Positions 18,714 through 28,647 are shown, counted from the first letter of the stretch. The stretch is 64,000 bases of DNA from Paenibacillus wynnii (GCF_030812855.1 NZ_JAUSTK010000001.1:1-64000); one strand, 5' to 3'. The notes: generated by a model not told the origin, from the letters alone. A program made the numbers and translations.

Positions 18714-19704
18714 AGCATCCATATGATTAACAGCAATAAAGGAAGTAAGAAATAAGTTGAATACACTTCGAAAGGCGCTACAACCCTTAACTGATAGCCC
18801 AATTGAATACCCCCGGGGATATCCCATACGCTTAGTATGAGAATCAATAGACCTACTGGAAGCGTAATGATACGGTATTCAGACAATTTGGCAAATTGGG
18901 CGATAGCCAAAACAGAGGAATAATACATCGTCCCAATTTTAACAAAGTTGCCTATAACCCACATTGCAAGCAGCAACGCTTCGAGATTCTCAAAAAATTG
19001 GTTCCTGCCAATGTAACGAAATGCCACCAATATCGGATAATATTTGTTGCTTACATCGTAAGGTCCTAATAAAAATAATATCAATAGATTTATATAAGTT
19101 AGGCTCAGAACGACTGAACCCAACACGATCAATCCACTTTTCCCTCCTTTCTTTCGATTCGTTAAACAAGGCAAAAAGAAAGTTATATAATAAATTTGGC
19201 AAAACCAGGCTTGAGGGACTATCGCTCCTTTCATAACAGGAACAAAGCCGTGGCTCATAACGGGAAACAAATTTCCGGGGTCAAGGTCAGGAATGAGCAG
19301 CAGCAGCAAAAACAGCGGAACAATAAATAAAGGAAGCAGAATAACTGCTGTTCGTGCAAGGACACAGCTACACTTTCCGAATCTCGTAGAAGAACCACGG
19401 ACCCAGATGACAAAAGTTCGGTAACTCTAGGGAAGTCACAGCATTCCTCCACCTGGGACACATCAATCGTTTGCTCAACGAGTTGTTGAAGCTGAAGAGA
19501 GGGGTTGTTTTCCTCCCACATCAAGGGGGCGATCACTTGTTTCTCAATTGCGGTCTTATCTGACAGCCCATCGATATAGATGAGTAGCATGGGTATCGTG
19601 CCTTGGATCGTGAATTGCCGAAAAACAACATCTGAGCATTTGTCATAAATCAGCCGCAGCTGTTCTTCATTTCTTTTCAGATCAGGGAAAATCTTTTGTC
19701 CCAT
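18689..19704 (-). pseudogene. Deletion fusion of a GerA-type and a GerB-type spore germination gene
   Basis: The first about 115 codons (from 19704) match the N-terminal soluble part of GerA-family receptor subunits (CSDVVFRQF, LLIYIDGLSDK, VTELLSSGSVVLLRDSES). Near 19360 the homology switches, in another frame, to the middle of a GerB-family membrane permease (ILLPLFIVPLF, then DPGNLFPVMSHG) and runs to its end with several TM helices. The rest of GerA and the front of GerB are missing. Neither part can work as in a normal GerA/B/C germinant receptor. The 206-codon open tail is a remnant, not a short permease. Confidence 0.82.
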
Positions 19705-19790
19705 GCCGTCCGCCCCCCCCCTTCAACCACTTAGGTTTATAATGTTCCAAATGGTCCAGATTTATGAAATAGTTCAAAACTTCCTACGAC

Positions 19791-19819
19791 AAAAAAAAGG
19801 GACCACTGATGGCCCCTTT
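19791..19819 (-). terminator. Terminator of the MFS gene at 19858
   Basis: On the minus strand AAAGGGGCCA, TCAG, TGGTCCCTTT, then T8. Confidence 0.85.
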
Positions 19820-19857
19820 CCATAAACTTATATTCCGATTTGTAAAATCTCTTCTTT

Positions 19858-21117
19858 CTAGGATTCATTAATCATTTGCGAAACCTTTAAGGTGTCCGGT
19901 GCCTTTTGTCTCATGATTGGAATTAAAACCATGGCGCCAAAAAAGAATAAGAAGCCTGCTCCTGTATATATAGATACCAGAGGATACTCCCCTTTAAGTC
20001 TGCCTGCTAAAGACATCGAGATGACCATCATACCTGTGAACATCGGGTTAAGGACCCCATTTACCCGACCCACTATGGATTCATGTGACCATTTTAGTAT
20101 CATCGTACTGATCCCGATATGAATGCAAGGGAAGGCGAGTCCATTAATAAATTGTGTGGCTAGAGTAACTGTTACATTGGTCGAGTACCCAACGATGACT
20201 GTACAAATGGCTCCTATAAGCATTCCCAGACTAAGTAACATCTGCGGAGGAACACGTTTGGAGAATACTGCAACGATACCGCCCCCAACGAGCATAGCTA
20301 CACCGTTAACCATAAGCATGTATTGTAGAAATTCCTCTGGTTTGCCAAGCCGTTCCGTTACAATGAACAGTCCGAGCGCTTGCGAGAGTCCCACGGCAAG
20401 ACCAGCTAGTATAAATGCGGCTCCAAGCATCCGAAGCACCTGGCTTTGCCAAACATATCGAAAGCCTTCTCTCAGTTCCTTCACGAACTGGCCTTTTACC
20501 GGTTTTGGTTGCTCATTAACTTTATCCTTAGGAAGACGAAACAATACAGTAGCTGACAGTAGGAACACAACACCCATAACCGCAATAGAAGCTTCAAGTC
20601 CCAAGTTGCTATATGCAAGTGTACCGAGCATTGGCCCAAGAACCATGAATATCGCCATCAGTGACTGGAATAGTGCCATTCCCTGCTGCAGTTGGTCTTC
20701 AGGCACATGCTGCTTAAAAAGTCGCATACCGGATGGCTGTGAGAACTGCGAAAGAATAGCCGATATAAAGGTGACAAAATACACGGAATGCCAAGATCCA
20801 TAATGAATCGTAAGCAATACAACGAATACCGATACGGCTGACAATAAGTCGCACCAGATCATCGTTCTTTTCGGTAACCAGCGATCTGCGAATGTTCCTC
20901 CAATAAAAGAAAACACGAAAATTGGAGCAAATTCAGCGACGCTGATAAGCGAAATGGCATACGGATCATTACCGGTTTTATCAGCCACGTAGAGAAGTAT
21001 TGCGAAATTACGTACCCAGATTCCGATCTGTAGGAGAACGTTTGATAATATAATCGTCTGGATAAACCGATTTGTTAAAAGCTTTGGCGGATTAGCAGCC
21101 TTCTGTTGAGATTCCAA
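19858..21117 (-). CDS. MFS transporter (MFS_3-type efflux family)
   Basis: 419 residues with about twelve TM helices. The loop-2 motif is seen as GGTFADRWLPKRTMIW, and a DHA-like pattern of Gly/Pro helices follows. It resembles macrolide/tetracycline-like efflux pumps; the substrate is unknown. The start is a TTG with AAGGAG ten bases upstream. It is a single gene with its own terminator and no local regulator. Confidence 0.85.
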   Translation of the reverse strand: MESQQKAANPPKLLTNRFIQTIILSNVLLQIGIWVRNFAILLYVADKTGNDPYAISLISVAEFAPIFVFSFIGGTFADRWLPKRTMIWCDLLSAVSVFVVLLTIHYGSWHSVYFVTFISAILSQFSQPSGMRLFKQHVPEDQLQQGMALFQSLMAIFMVLGPMLGTLAYSNLGLEASIAVMGVVFLLSATVLFRLPKDKVNEQPKPVKGQFVKELREGFRYVWQSQVLRMLGAAFILAGLAVGLSQALGLFIVTERLGKPEEFLQYMLMVNGVAMLVGGGIVAVFSKRVPPQMLLSLGMLIGAICTVIVGYSTNVTVTLATQFINGLAFPCIHIGISTMILKWSHESIVGRVNGVLNPMFTGMMVISMSLAGRLKGEYPLVSIYTGAGFLFFFGAMVLIPIMRQKAPDTLKVSQMINES

Positions 21118-21248
21118 AATTTCAACTCTCCTTCTCTTTTATTCATGTTACCTTTATTCTGGTTTATTTTTCCTAATTATATGGTTGAGTATAGTCAGGA
21201 AGCTTACCATTGTAAACCTTTTAATTGAAAAAGTCACGACAAAAAGTT

Positions 21249-21278
21249 AAAAATGCTCTCAAACACTCGGGCATTTTT
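21249..21278. terminator. Terminator-like hairpin
   Basis: AAAAATGC, a 14-base loop, GCATTTTT. Symmetric A and T runs would permit either direction. Confidence 0.5.
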
Positions 21279-21320
21279 GTGATTGCATTTATTGTCCCCC
21301 ATCAAGCTTAGAGGGATATT

Positions 21321-21371
21321 GTTGGAGAGCGGACATTGATGGAGAGCGTATTTTGATGGAGAGCGTATTTT
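21321..21371. repeat. Tandem repeat, three 17-bp units
   Basis: The unit GATGGAGAGCGTATTTT occurs twice exactly (21338-21371), after one diverged unit with the same GGAGAGCG core. It lies next to the first copy of the 190-bp dispersed repeat. Confidence 0.75.
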
Positions 21372-21391
21372 GGTGGACTGAACAGTTTTAC

Positions 21392-21579
21392 GGACAGAGA
21401 AGCCTCTATTTACTGAAATCAACAATTATCAAAATGTATGCGGACTGTAAGGACACTAATGGTTCGAATACCGTGGTTTATAATTATAGTGTGATAGTGG
21501 CCGTGGTGTCCGCATACTTTCCCACAAGACCATATTTGTAGAAATAGCGGATCTACAGTCCGCATGTGCGGCTAATTAG
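21392..21579 (+). repeat. Dispersed ~190-bp repeat, copy A
   Basis: It begins GGACAGAGAAGCCTCTATTT and ends CTAATTAG, and matches 22521-22711 along its length. Inside, ATGCGGACTGTA near the left faces GTGTCCGCAT and CTACAGTCCGCAT near the right, so it folds on itself. It has no coding frame. It looks like a non-autonomous mobile or intergenic repeat. Confidence 0.8.
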
Positions 21580-21824
21580 TGTGTTCTATCTCCCAATAGG
21601 TAATATCCCGTAGCTTTAATCTCCCGTGTATTTATTCATCTCTTCGATTTATCATTTGTTGATTTGTTATGTTCGCGATATAATTACGGATTTAGGTCGT
21701 GAAGTACACGCCGCTTTAATACAAATTCATCCCAATGAATACTCAGGATGAACTTGTATTGGAGCGGTTTTTTCTTTGTTCAAAAGAATCCGGATATGTT
21801 CAATACTTAAGGAGATCGAGACCG

Positions 21825-22425
21825 ATGGGTAGATTTGAGCAACAATATGAGGAATGGTTACAATTAAATATTGATATGGAGAAGAGTTCCCGAAGATTAG
21901 AGCTTCTTCATAGGACTGGGGCATGGAACAGTTGAGTTTCTCCGGTCCGTTTGGTTTCCTGCGATCGGCAATTTTAATGATCTGTATCCTGAATGGGAGG
22001 TCCGAGACTTCAATAATGGTTACCGGTATCTGGATTTGGCTTATATGCCTAGCGGTTCTAAAGGTGGAATAGAAATTCAGGGATTCGGCCCTCATCATTG
22101 CTTATTATCCCTAGATGGATGGACATTTCTTCCTATTGCTTACCCCTCCATCACTGATGAGCCAAAGCAATGTCAACAGCTGGTACTAGCGTTCATCGGA
22201 AAGTTCATCGCCTCTGATGTATCCTCTAGCCTATCTTGTTTAGAAGCAGAAACTGTTCGGTTAGCACGCCGCCTCATACGACCATTAACCCCTTCAGAGG
22301 TAGCTGACCATCTCAAGGTAAGTAGCCGGCAAGCTAGACGCATATTGCATAATCTGGTTGAGCTGCATATCTTGGATACTACTAGCGGCCAAAAGAGGAA
22401 TCGAACGTTTATCCTCAGAATGTAG
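21825..22425 (+). pseudogene. Frameshifted Paenibacillus-type regulator (nuclease-like core plus helix-turn-helix)
   Basis: The ATG at 21825 (AAGGAG upstream) opens MGRFEQQYEEWLQLNI, which stops at about 21935. The adjacent frame carries on as GHGTVEFLRSVWFPAIGNF, VRDFNNGYRYLDLAY, IEIQGFGPH, a shortened joint to LDGWTFLPI, then a C-terminal HTH (TPSEVADHLKVSSRQARRIL). I recall this family as common in Paenibacillus, with a Vsr/DUF559-like core and a wHTH. One frameshift and an internal deletion near 22095 make it broken. It lies between two copies of the same 190-bp repeat. Family recognition is from memory. Confidence 0.7.
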
Positions 22426-22520
22426 ATACTTCCAGACGTGTGATGGTTAGACGTGAAATGTTTTAGTGCGAGTTCTAATGCGCAGACAGAGAATTTAGGT
22501 AAATAACCTATTATTCATAT

Positions 22521-22711
22521 GGACAGAGAAGCCTCTATTTACTGAAATCAACCATTATCAAAATGCATGCGGACTGTAATGACGCTATTGGTTCCGTTAA
22601 CCTTGTTTATAGTGCCTTTTGAGTCAAATAGTGACTGTGGTGTCCATATACTTTAACAAATGGTCATATCTTCACAAATAGCGAATCCACAGTCCGCATG
22701 GCACTAATTAG
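22521..22711 (+). repeat. Dispersed ~190-bp repeat, copy B
   Basis: It has the same orientation as copy A. The first 45 bases are almost identical and the inverted GCGGACTGT / ACAGTCCGC pair is kept, with more divergence in the middle. Confidence 0.8.
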
Positions 22712-22837
22712 GAGAAAATAAAGGTAATGTGCTATGCGGTATGTGGTTTGCGGTATGTGATAAGGAAACCAAATCATGCGATTCGATGCCACGCTCTATT
22801 ATCCTGCCACCCTGAGTTGCGGTTTCTAATATGAAAT

Positions 22838-22876
22838 AAGGCTGCCCACCAGCTGTTAAGCTATGTGGACAGCCTC
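22838..22876 (-). terminator. Terminator of the dhaKL operon
   Basis: On the minus strand GAGGCTGTCCAC pairs with GTGGGCAGCCTT, followed by ATTTC. It lies 33 bp after the dhaKL stop. Confidence 0.75.
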
Positions 22877-22908
22877 TATTATTTTCAATTGGTGTTCCCA
22901 GGTGTATT

Positions 22909-24672
22909 CTATTTCATTTGATCCGACAGCTCCTTGAAAATAACGCCCAGTGAATAAGCTCCAGCATCCGGATAACCAAGACTTCTATCTCCGACAGTTC
23001 CTGCGCGTCCCATACGGGCTACGATATCTTCTGTCTTTTTGGCGCCTTCTATGGCTGCTTCTGCACCTTTCGCAAAGGCGGACTTGAAAGTATCTCCCTC
23101 CACAGCGCTCTTCGACCAGGAATCGGCACAAGGTACAAGAGCATCAATTAAGGTTTTATCACCTACTACTGCTCCTCTGCCAAAGGTACGTTCACCGGTG
23201 GTTTGTATACCTTGTACAGCAGCCTGCAGCATATCAGCGAACTCAGCAATACTCAGTTCATTTCTAGCACCCGCAGCCTTAGCCGCTGAGCGGAACGCAG
23301 AACCCCAAATCGGCCCGGAAGCCCCGCCGCAATATTCCATGATAACCAGTGAACAAGCATTCAAGAACGTTCCGATATCTGTCTTGCTGTCTGTCAAAAT
23401 GTGATGCCAATCTCGCTTTAACTGCCGAAAGCCTTTAGCCACGCTCATCCCAAAGTCTCCATCACCAGCATGGGAGTCCAGTTCACAGAATGGTATTTCA
23501 TTGCTGATAATAATTTCGCTCATCTTATCTACCAAATAAACGAAATTATCCAATGTAAAGGTATCGCCTTTCATTATGGAGTACTCTTCAGGGGTCTCTG
23601 TCTCGAAGGAAACCTCTGCATCGGTGGTCTTGTCCTGAGTGATATCTACATACTCAACACTTTCCGTAGGACCCGAAACCTTGAAAGCAGGGGTGTCACT
23701 TTCCTTGAATAAAAGCATTTTGAGTTCCTCGTCCAATTTCATAATGGTTACAGAGGCTCCGGCCATATCAATACTTGTCATATAGTTTCCAACAAAGGTT
23801 TTACAAATCTTAATGTTGTTCTTCCCGGCTAATTCCCGCATAACCGAATTATTTAAAAGATACAGCTCTAATAACGGGGTTCCCCCAAATCCGTTAATCA
23901 ACAAGACAATCTCTGAGGGGCTATCGTTATCCAACTTTAGATCCTTCAGCAGCGCTTCAACCATTCGCTCCGCCATGCTGTCGGCTGTGCCAACCTTTTC
24001 GCGTCGAATCCCCGGCTCCCCGTGAATACCTACGCCATATTCCATTTCATCTTCAGCAATGTCGAAGGTTGGTGTTCCTTTAGCAGGAACCGTACAAGAG
24101 GTTAATCCAAAACCAATACTGCGTACGTTTGCTGCCGCTTTCTCCGCAGCGGACTTTACTTCCTCTAAACTCCGTCCCTCTTCTGCAGCCGCTCCGGCAA
24201 TTTTATGCACCAGTACGGTACCTGCAACTCCCCGGCGTCCTACCGTATATAAACTGTCTTGCACCGAAATATCATCATCCACTCGAACATAATCCACTTG
24301 AATTCCATCTTCTTCTGCTAAATAAGCAGCATTCTTGAAGTTCATCATGTCCCCGCTGTAATTCTTAATGATCATTAAGGTACCCTTTTTACTAGCGGTT
24401 GCTTTAATCGCCTGATACACCTGAATTTGCGACGGAGAAGCGAAAATATCTCCGCATACCGCTGCGTCAAGCATGCCTTTACCAATATAACCTGCATGTG
24501 CAGGCTCATGGCCGCTGCCGCCCCCACTAATTAAGCTGACTTTGTTCTCGTTGATTTCTTTTTTCTTGATAATTTTATACTTCTTCACAAACTCAAGCTC
24601 CGGATGTGCCATAGCTATTCCGTTGCACATTTCTATGACAATGTTCTCCGTTTGATTGATGATTTTCTTCAT
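22909..24672 (-). CDS. dhaKL: Dihydroxyacetone kinase, fused DhaK-DhaL (ATP-type)
   Basis: 587 residues. The DhaK part (1-330) has the GGGSGHEPAHAGY loop and the substrate-binding His in VGIHGEPGIRRE. A linker leads to the DhaL part (about 370-585), with the Mg-ADP site SHAGDGDFGMS and GGASGPIWG. The K-L fusion is the layout of ATP-dependent kinases that phosphorylate dihydroxyacetone in the cytoplasm; the PTS type has separate subunits. The gene starts right after the gldA stop, with GGGAGG inside gldA, so the two are co-translated. Together they convert glycerol to dihydroxyacetone phosphate. Confidence 0.93.
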   Translation of the reverse strand: MKKIINQTENIVIEMCNGIAMAHPELEFVKKYKIIKKKEINENKVSLISGGGSGHEPAHAGYIGKGMLDAAVCGDIFASPSQIQVYQAIKATASKKGTLMIIKNYSGDMMNFKNAAYLAEEDGIQVDYVRVDDDISVQDSLYTVGRRGVAGTVLVHKIAGAAAEEGRSLEEVKSAAEKAAANVRSIGFGLTSCTVPAKGTPTFDIAEDEMEYGVGIHGEPGIRREKVGTADSMAERMVEALLKDLKLDNDSPSEIVLLINGFGGTPLLELYLLNNSVMRELAGKNNIKICKTFVGNYMTSIDMAGASVTIMKLDEELKMLLFKESDTPAFKVSGPTESVEYVDITQDKTTDAEVSFETETPEEYSIMKGDTFTLDNFVYLVDKMSEIIISNEIPFCELDSHAGDGDFGMSVAKGFRQLKRDWHHILTDSKTDIGTFLNACSLVIMEYCGGASGPIWGSAFRSAAKAAGARNELSIAEFADMLQAAVQGIQTTGERTFGRGAVVGDKTLIDALVPCADSWSKSAVEGDTFKSAFAKGAEAAIEGAKKTEDIVARMGRAGTVGDRSLGYPDAGAYSLGVIFKELSDQMK

Positions 24673-25812
24673 TTACTGGGCCTCCCGGCGTGCTTTATAG
24701 TCTTGGCCGATTCTGTCTGCCGTAGCAATCGCTGCTGCAACTTCCTTTACTGTGATAGGGAACGGCATAGAATGAATCGATTCTTCAGGAATGCAGGCCT
24801 TTTCAGCGACTTGCAGCAATTCCTCTGTAGTAATATGATCTACGCCGATATCAGCTAAACACACCGGTAATCCTACCTCTAGGCAAAAATCCAATACTTG
24901 GTGCAATTCCTCAGTTGGAGCATTCTCAAGTACTAATTGGGCAAGTGTACCAAAGGCAACCTTTTCACCGTGATAAAAGGAATGTGTTCCTTCCAGAATC
25001 GTTAAGCCATCGTGAATCGCATGAGCCCCGCCCAAGCCCGCGCTTTCGAAACCAAGACCCGATAATAAAATATTCGTCTCTACTATATTCTCGAGCGCCT
25101 GTGTAACCATATTGCAATCACTTGCGATCTTCGCTTTCGCTCCGTCCTTAAGCAGCATTTCATAACATAAAGTTGCCAGTGCAAGCGCTGCATTGGTTCC
25201 TACTGCCGGTGAGCAATACCCTTCTCTTGTGCCCATTGGGAGGCTGGCATTGACTCTGGAATAAGACTTGGATGTCGCTCTTGCCTCAAAATAGGTAGAC
25301 AAAGCATCCCCCATACCTGCCACAAGAAAACGTGTAGGTGCATTCGCAATAACCGTCGTATCAACCAGAACAACACTTGGGCTTTGCTTGAAATAGGCAT
25401 AATCATCAAAAGCTCCATCCGGTGTGTACAGCACGGCAGAATGGCTTGTCGGTGCATCTGTGGCAGCAATGGTAGGACAAATAATCAAAGCTTCTCCTTG
25501 TGCCACACATTTCGCCGCATCAATGGCTTTTCCTCCGCCAAGTCCGATTGTGCAGGTACAGCCTTTTTCAGCAGCAATTTCCTGCAATCTGGCTACTTCC
25601 TGCCGGGAGCATTCTCCCTTAAAACCGCTTTCAACAAAAGTTATATTAAACTTTGCAGCCGTAGCCTCAAGCTTATCCTTTACCCGCTTCACATCTTCTG
25701 GATGGGCTATTAATAAGGCAGATGAACCAAAAGAATTTACAAAATACCCAAGGTTCAATAATTCGTCTTCCCCTTGAACATATTTAGTTGGACTAATGAA
25801 TGCTTTTCTCAT
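24673..25812 (-). CDS. gldA: Glycerol dehydrogenase (iron-containing ADH superfamily, GldA-like)
   Basis: 379 residues. The NAD-binding segment is TIGLGGGKAIDAAKCVA. Metal ligands are seen as Asp in VAGMGDALSTYFEA, His in GGAHAIHDGL and His in FYHGEKVAFG, as in bacillary glycerol dehydrogenases. It oxidises glycerol to dihydroxyacetone, which the next gene phosphorylates. GGAGGAGATC precedes the ATG. The opposing PocR/AraC gene is the likely regulator. A related 1,2-diol or hydroxyketone substrate cannot be excluded. Confidence 0.88.
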   Translation of the reverse strand: MRKAFISPTKYVQGEDELLNLGYFVNSFGSSALLIAHPEDVKRVKDKLEATAAKFNITFVESGFKGECSRQEVARLQEIAAEKGCTCTIGLGGGKAIDAAKCVAQGEALIICPTIAATDAPTSHSAVLYTPDGAFDDYAYFKQSPSVVLVDTTVIANAPTRFLVAGMGDALSTYFEARATSKSYSRVNASLPMGTREGYCSPAVGTNAALALATLCYEMLLKDGAKAKIASDCNMVTQALENIVETNILLSGLGFESAGLGGAHAIHDGLTILEGTHSFYHGEKVAFGTLAQLVLENAPTEELHQVLDFCLEVGLPVCLADIGVDHITTEELLQVAEKACIPEESIHSMPFPITVKEVAAAIATADRIGQDYKARREAQ

Positions 25813-25939
25813 AATTCTGATCTCCTCCTGTTTTAGAACAAATTTAATACTTTATTTAATTAATTAGAGTATATAGCAGGTTTTTACTCTTGATAGTGGA
25901 AGTTCATAACTAATAATTATAATTCTCAATCGTAATTAT

Positions 25940-25967
25940 TTGCACTAGACTCAAACAATGGTATCCT
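25940..25967 (+). promoter_or_regulatory. Likely promoter of the PocR/AraC regulator
   Basis: TTGCAC, 16 bases, TATCCT, about 35 bp before the TTG start. A short inverted repeat (ACAAT/ATTGT) spans the -10 element. Confidence 0.5.
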
Positions 25968-26001
25968 ATTGTTATAAGCCCGGCTTTGGAGGTGTAATAT
26001 T

Positions 26002-27036
26002 TTGATTCATGAGTCCTTACGTATTAACAAAATTTTGGATCTTAAGAAGTGGAAGCGTCTTCAAGACTCGTTGGCTACAGTTACTAAACTGGCTATTTTA
26101 ACTGTTGATTATAAAGGCATACCCGTAACCAGTCACAGCAGCTGTCAATCGTTCTGTCAAAATGTGCGGAAGGATCCTGAGCTGCTGCCCTATTGTCAAA
26201 AATGTGATTCACGCGGCGGACTTGAAGCCGTTCGATTAAACGCTCCTTACGTGTATCTGTGCCATTTCAATATCGTGGATATTGCCATTCCAATCACTGT
26301 CGATGATAAATACCTTGGTGCTGTCATGGCAGGACAAGTTAAGCTGTCAGACCCTGAAAACGGGCATGATCTGGAGCAAATTGTCACTTCGAAGAATAAA
26401 TCGTTACATCTTCTTAAAGAGAATCATTTGAAGGAACACTATGATAATATTCCAACCATGACCTATGAAGAAGTCGTTAAAATATCCAACATGCTATTTC
26501 TCTTATGCAACTATATTATCGAAGAAGCACTCAATAAAAATCTGCTGGTGGAGATGTTCGAGAAAGCTTCTGGAAATGATGAGACCATGAATATTTCAAC
26601 GATCCTGCCCGGCTATACCATTAAAAATATTGAATCCGTAAAAAAAGAAATGACTAACGCGATCGCGGATGCCTATCTAAAAAACACATCAAATGATACA
26701 AGTATCTGTACAAATCCGATTTTTAAGCCCGCCTTTGAATATATTTATAACCATAAAAGCGAAAACATATCATTAACTCATATGGCTGAACTGTGTCATA
26801 TCAGTCCCAGCTATTTCAGCAGACTGTTTGCGAAAGAAACGGGAGAAAACTTTACCAGTTATTTGGCAAAGCTTAAGGTTAATTGGGCAAAACAGCTGTT
26901 AGAAGTAACGGATATGCCCGTTTCTCAGATTAGTGATGAACTTGGCTTTAATGAACCGGGTTATTTTATAAAAACCTTCAAAAAAATCGAAGAAATTACG
27001 CCTGCCATTTACCGCAAATATTATAGAGAGACTTAG
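26002..27036 (+). CDS. AraC family regulator with PocR sensory domain
   Basis: 344 residues. The N-terminal PocR domain (about 10-170) has the Cys pattern SCQSFCQNVRKDPELLPYC..C and YLCHFNIVDIAIPI. The C-terminal AraC double HTH (about 245-340) includes LTHMAELCHISPSYFSRLF and VSQISDELGFNEPGYFIKTF. PocR domains sense small diols or related ligands, as in propanediol control. It is divergent from gldA-dhaKL, so it probably switches that operon on with glycerol or dihydroxyacetone. The start is a TTG with GGAGGTG eight bases upstream. Confidence 0.9.
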   Translation: MIHESLRINKILDLKKWKRLQDSLATVTKLAILTVDYKGIPVTSHSSCQSFCQNVRKDPELLPYCQKCDSRGGLEAVRLNAPYVYLCHFNIVDIAIPITVDDKYLGAVMAGQVKLSDPENGHDLEQIVTSKNKSLHLLKENHLKEHYDNIPTMTYEEVVKISNMLFLLCNYIIEEALNKNLLVEMFEKASGNDETMNISTILPGYTIKNIESVKKEMTNAIADAYLKNTSNDTSICTNPIFKPAFEYIYNHKSENISLTHMAELCHISPSYFSRLFAKETGENFTSYLAKLKVNWAKQLLEVTDMPVSQISDELGFNEPGYFIKTFKKIEEITPAIYRKYYRET

Positions 27037-27074
27037 CTTAGTAGTCAGTCCTAACTAGTCATCATTGCAAACAA

Positions 27075-27098
27075 AAAAAACGGCTCTATGCCGTTTTT
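27075..27098. terminator. Bidirectional terminator
   Basis: AAAAAACGGC, TCTAT, GCCGTTTTTT between two convergent genes. Confidence 0.9.
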
Positions 27099-27136
27099 TC
27101 ACTATATATGGAGGCCTTAAAGGATTTAATAACACC

Positions 27137-28078
27137 TTATTCCTTCGAATTCAGATCTAATAAAATTCTTCCTTGGCCGTGTCTGCTTTCGCTTTGCTTA
27201 TGGGCTGCTTGGACCTCACGAATCGGATAAATGTGATCGATCTTTGCGAGAATTTCTCTATCTGCAATGAGTTGAGCAATTTCCTGAAGGTTCTCATAGG
27301 TAGGAAATTTCGTGTTGAATTTAGCTGATACGCCGTACTGCTTCGCCGATTCTTGGGAGGGTGCCTGAGTCAGGGAAACCAAGATACCTCCCTTTTTCAA
27401 AAGAGCCCACGATCTCGCCTCAGTGTCTCCGCCAACAGAATCGACAATCAAGTCAACGTCCTTCGCAACGTCCTCAAATGGAGTTGTAGTGTAATCAATC
27501 ACAATATCCGCGCCCAATGACTTTACAAATTCAATGTTACCCGTTGATGCAGTTGCGATGACAGTGGCTCCCTTACGCTTGGCTAATTGAACAGCAAATT
27601 GTCCGACACCGCCGGCTGCCGCATGAATAAGCACCTTTTGTCCGGTTTCCAATTCACCTTCGGTGAACAAGGCTTTCCAAGCCGTATCTGCTCCTGCCCG
27701 GATCGTTGCCGCGTCTTCAAATGAAAGAGAATCGGGCATGGAAACCAGCTCATGAACCGCAGCAATGCCGTATTCAGCATAGGCCCCTTTTACACTTCCA
27801 AATACACGGTCACCTGCTTGAAAGGCAATTACACCCTCACCCACAGATTCAACAATACCGGATACGGAAGAGCCCGGAATATACGGAAATGTAATTGGGA
27901 AAACATTTTTCAGCCACCCGTTACGAATCTTCCAATCTAATGGGATTGCCGCCGCGAAAAGGATCCGAACCAATATTTCACCGGCCTGCGGTTGCGGACG
28001 TACAACTTCCTCCAACGTCAACCTTTCGGCACCGCCATATTCATGAACTTGAACGGCTTGCATTGTTAATCTGGACAT
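27137..28078 (-). CDS. NADP-dependent zinc-independent alcohol dehydrogenase / quinone oxidoreductase-like
   Basis: 313 residues of the MDR superfamily. The substrate half begins MQAVQVHEYGGAERL and contains IPGSSVSGIVESVG and AGDRVFG. The Rossmann motif is VLIHAAAGGVGQFAVQLAK near residue 150. No structural-zinc Cys cluster is seen, as in quinone-reductase-like members. The ATG at 28078 fits AAAGGTGG upstream; a GTG at 28090 is also open. It follows a MarR gene by 42 bp and is probably one transcript with it, a common redox-stress pair. Confidence 0.88.
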   Translation of the reverse strand: MSRLTMQAVQVHEYGGAERLTLEEVVRPQPQAGEILVRILFAAAIPLDWKIRNGWLKNVFPITFPYIPGSSVSGIVESVGEGVIAFQAGDRVFGSVKGAYAEYGIAAVHELVSMPDSLSFEDAATIRAGADTAWKALFTEGELETGQKVLIHAAAGGVGQFAVQLAKRKGATVIATASTGNIEFVKSLGADIVIDYTTTPFEDVAKDVDLIVDSVGGDTEARSWALLKKGGILVSLTQAPSQESAKQYGVSAKFNTKFPTYENLQEIAQLIADREILAKIDHIYPIREVQAAHKQSESRHGQGRILLDLNSKE

Positions 28079-28120
28079 AGGGTTTCCCACCTTTTCTATT
28101 CATAATAGTCTGCAGATCCC

Positions 28121-28612
28121 TTATAACTTATCAATGGTAGATGCGATTTTTAACGACAGTTTTACGAACAGTTCTTTTTCCTGCTCCGAAAGGTCTTGTA
28201 CTGTAATATCTTCTAACGTACTCCATACTTCTACGACTTTACTCTCCAGATCACGACCCGCCTGCGTAAGCGACACAAGGGTGACGCGTCCGTCTTCTTT
28301 CGAACGACTTCGGGTAACCCAACCGGACTCTTCCAGGCGCCGAACGGTCTTGGCAACGGTGGAGTGATCCAGCCGAAGAGTTCGACCTAAACAGTGCTGC
28401 GGTTGGTTATCCTTATCCCATAATTGCAAAAGCATAATTTCCTGCCCGGCGAACAAACCAACCTCACGTAACAACTGGGTAGCTAATCCCCGGTGTGACC
28501 GTGCTAAAGCAAATATAGCGAAGCTGGCTGGGTATCGATCAACTGCACTAAATTCTTCTTCCTTTGTTTCTGTTGGTGTGCCTCCGTTTTGCTGGTTCAT
28601 GGATAATCTCAA
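28121..28612 (-). CDS. MarR family regulator
   Basis: 163 residues. The winged helix (about 55-125) includes LLQLWDKDNQPQHCLGRTL, LDHSTVAKTVRRLEESGWV and RSKEDGRVTLVSLTQAGR. It should repress its own operon, including the oxidoreductase behind it. The start could be TTG at 28612 (GAGG upstream) or ATG at 28600. Confidence 0.88.
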   Translation of the reverse strand: MRLSMNQQNGGTPTETKEEEFSAVDRYPASFAIFALARSHRGLATQLLREVGLFAGQEIMLLQLWDKDNQPQHCLGRTLRLDHSTVAKTVRRLEESGWVTRSRSKEDGRVTLVSLTQAGRDLESKVVEVWSTLEDITVQDLSEQEKELFVKLSLKIASTIDKL

Positions 28613-28647
28613 CTTCTCCCTCGGACTGTCTTATCTCGCTCACATTG

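Noticed and set aside
21234..21425. 63-codon minus-strand frame
   Set aside because: It crosses a terminator hairpin, the 17-bp tandem repeat and part of the dispersed repeat.
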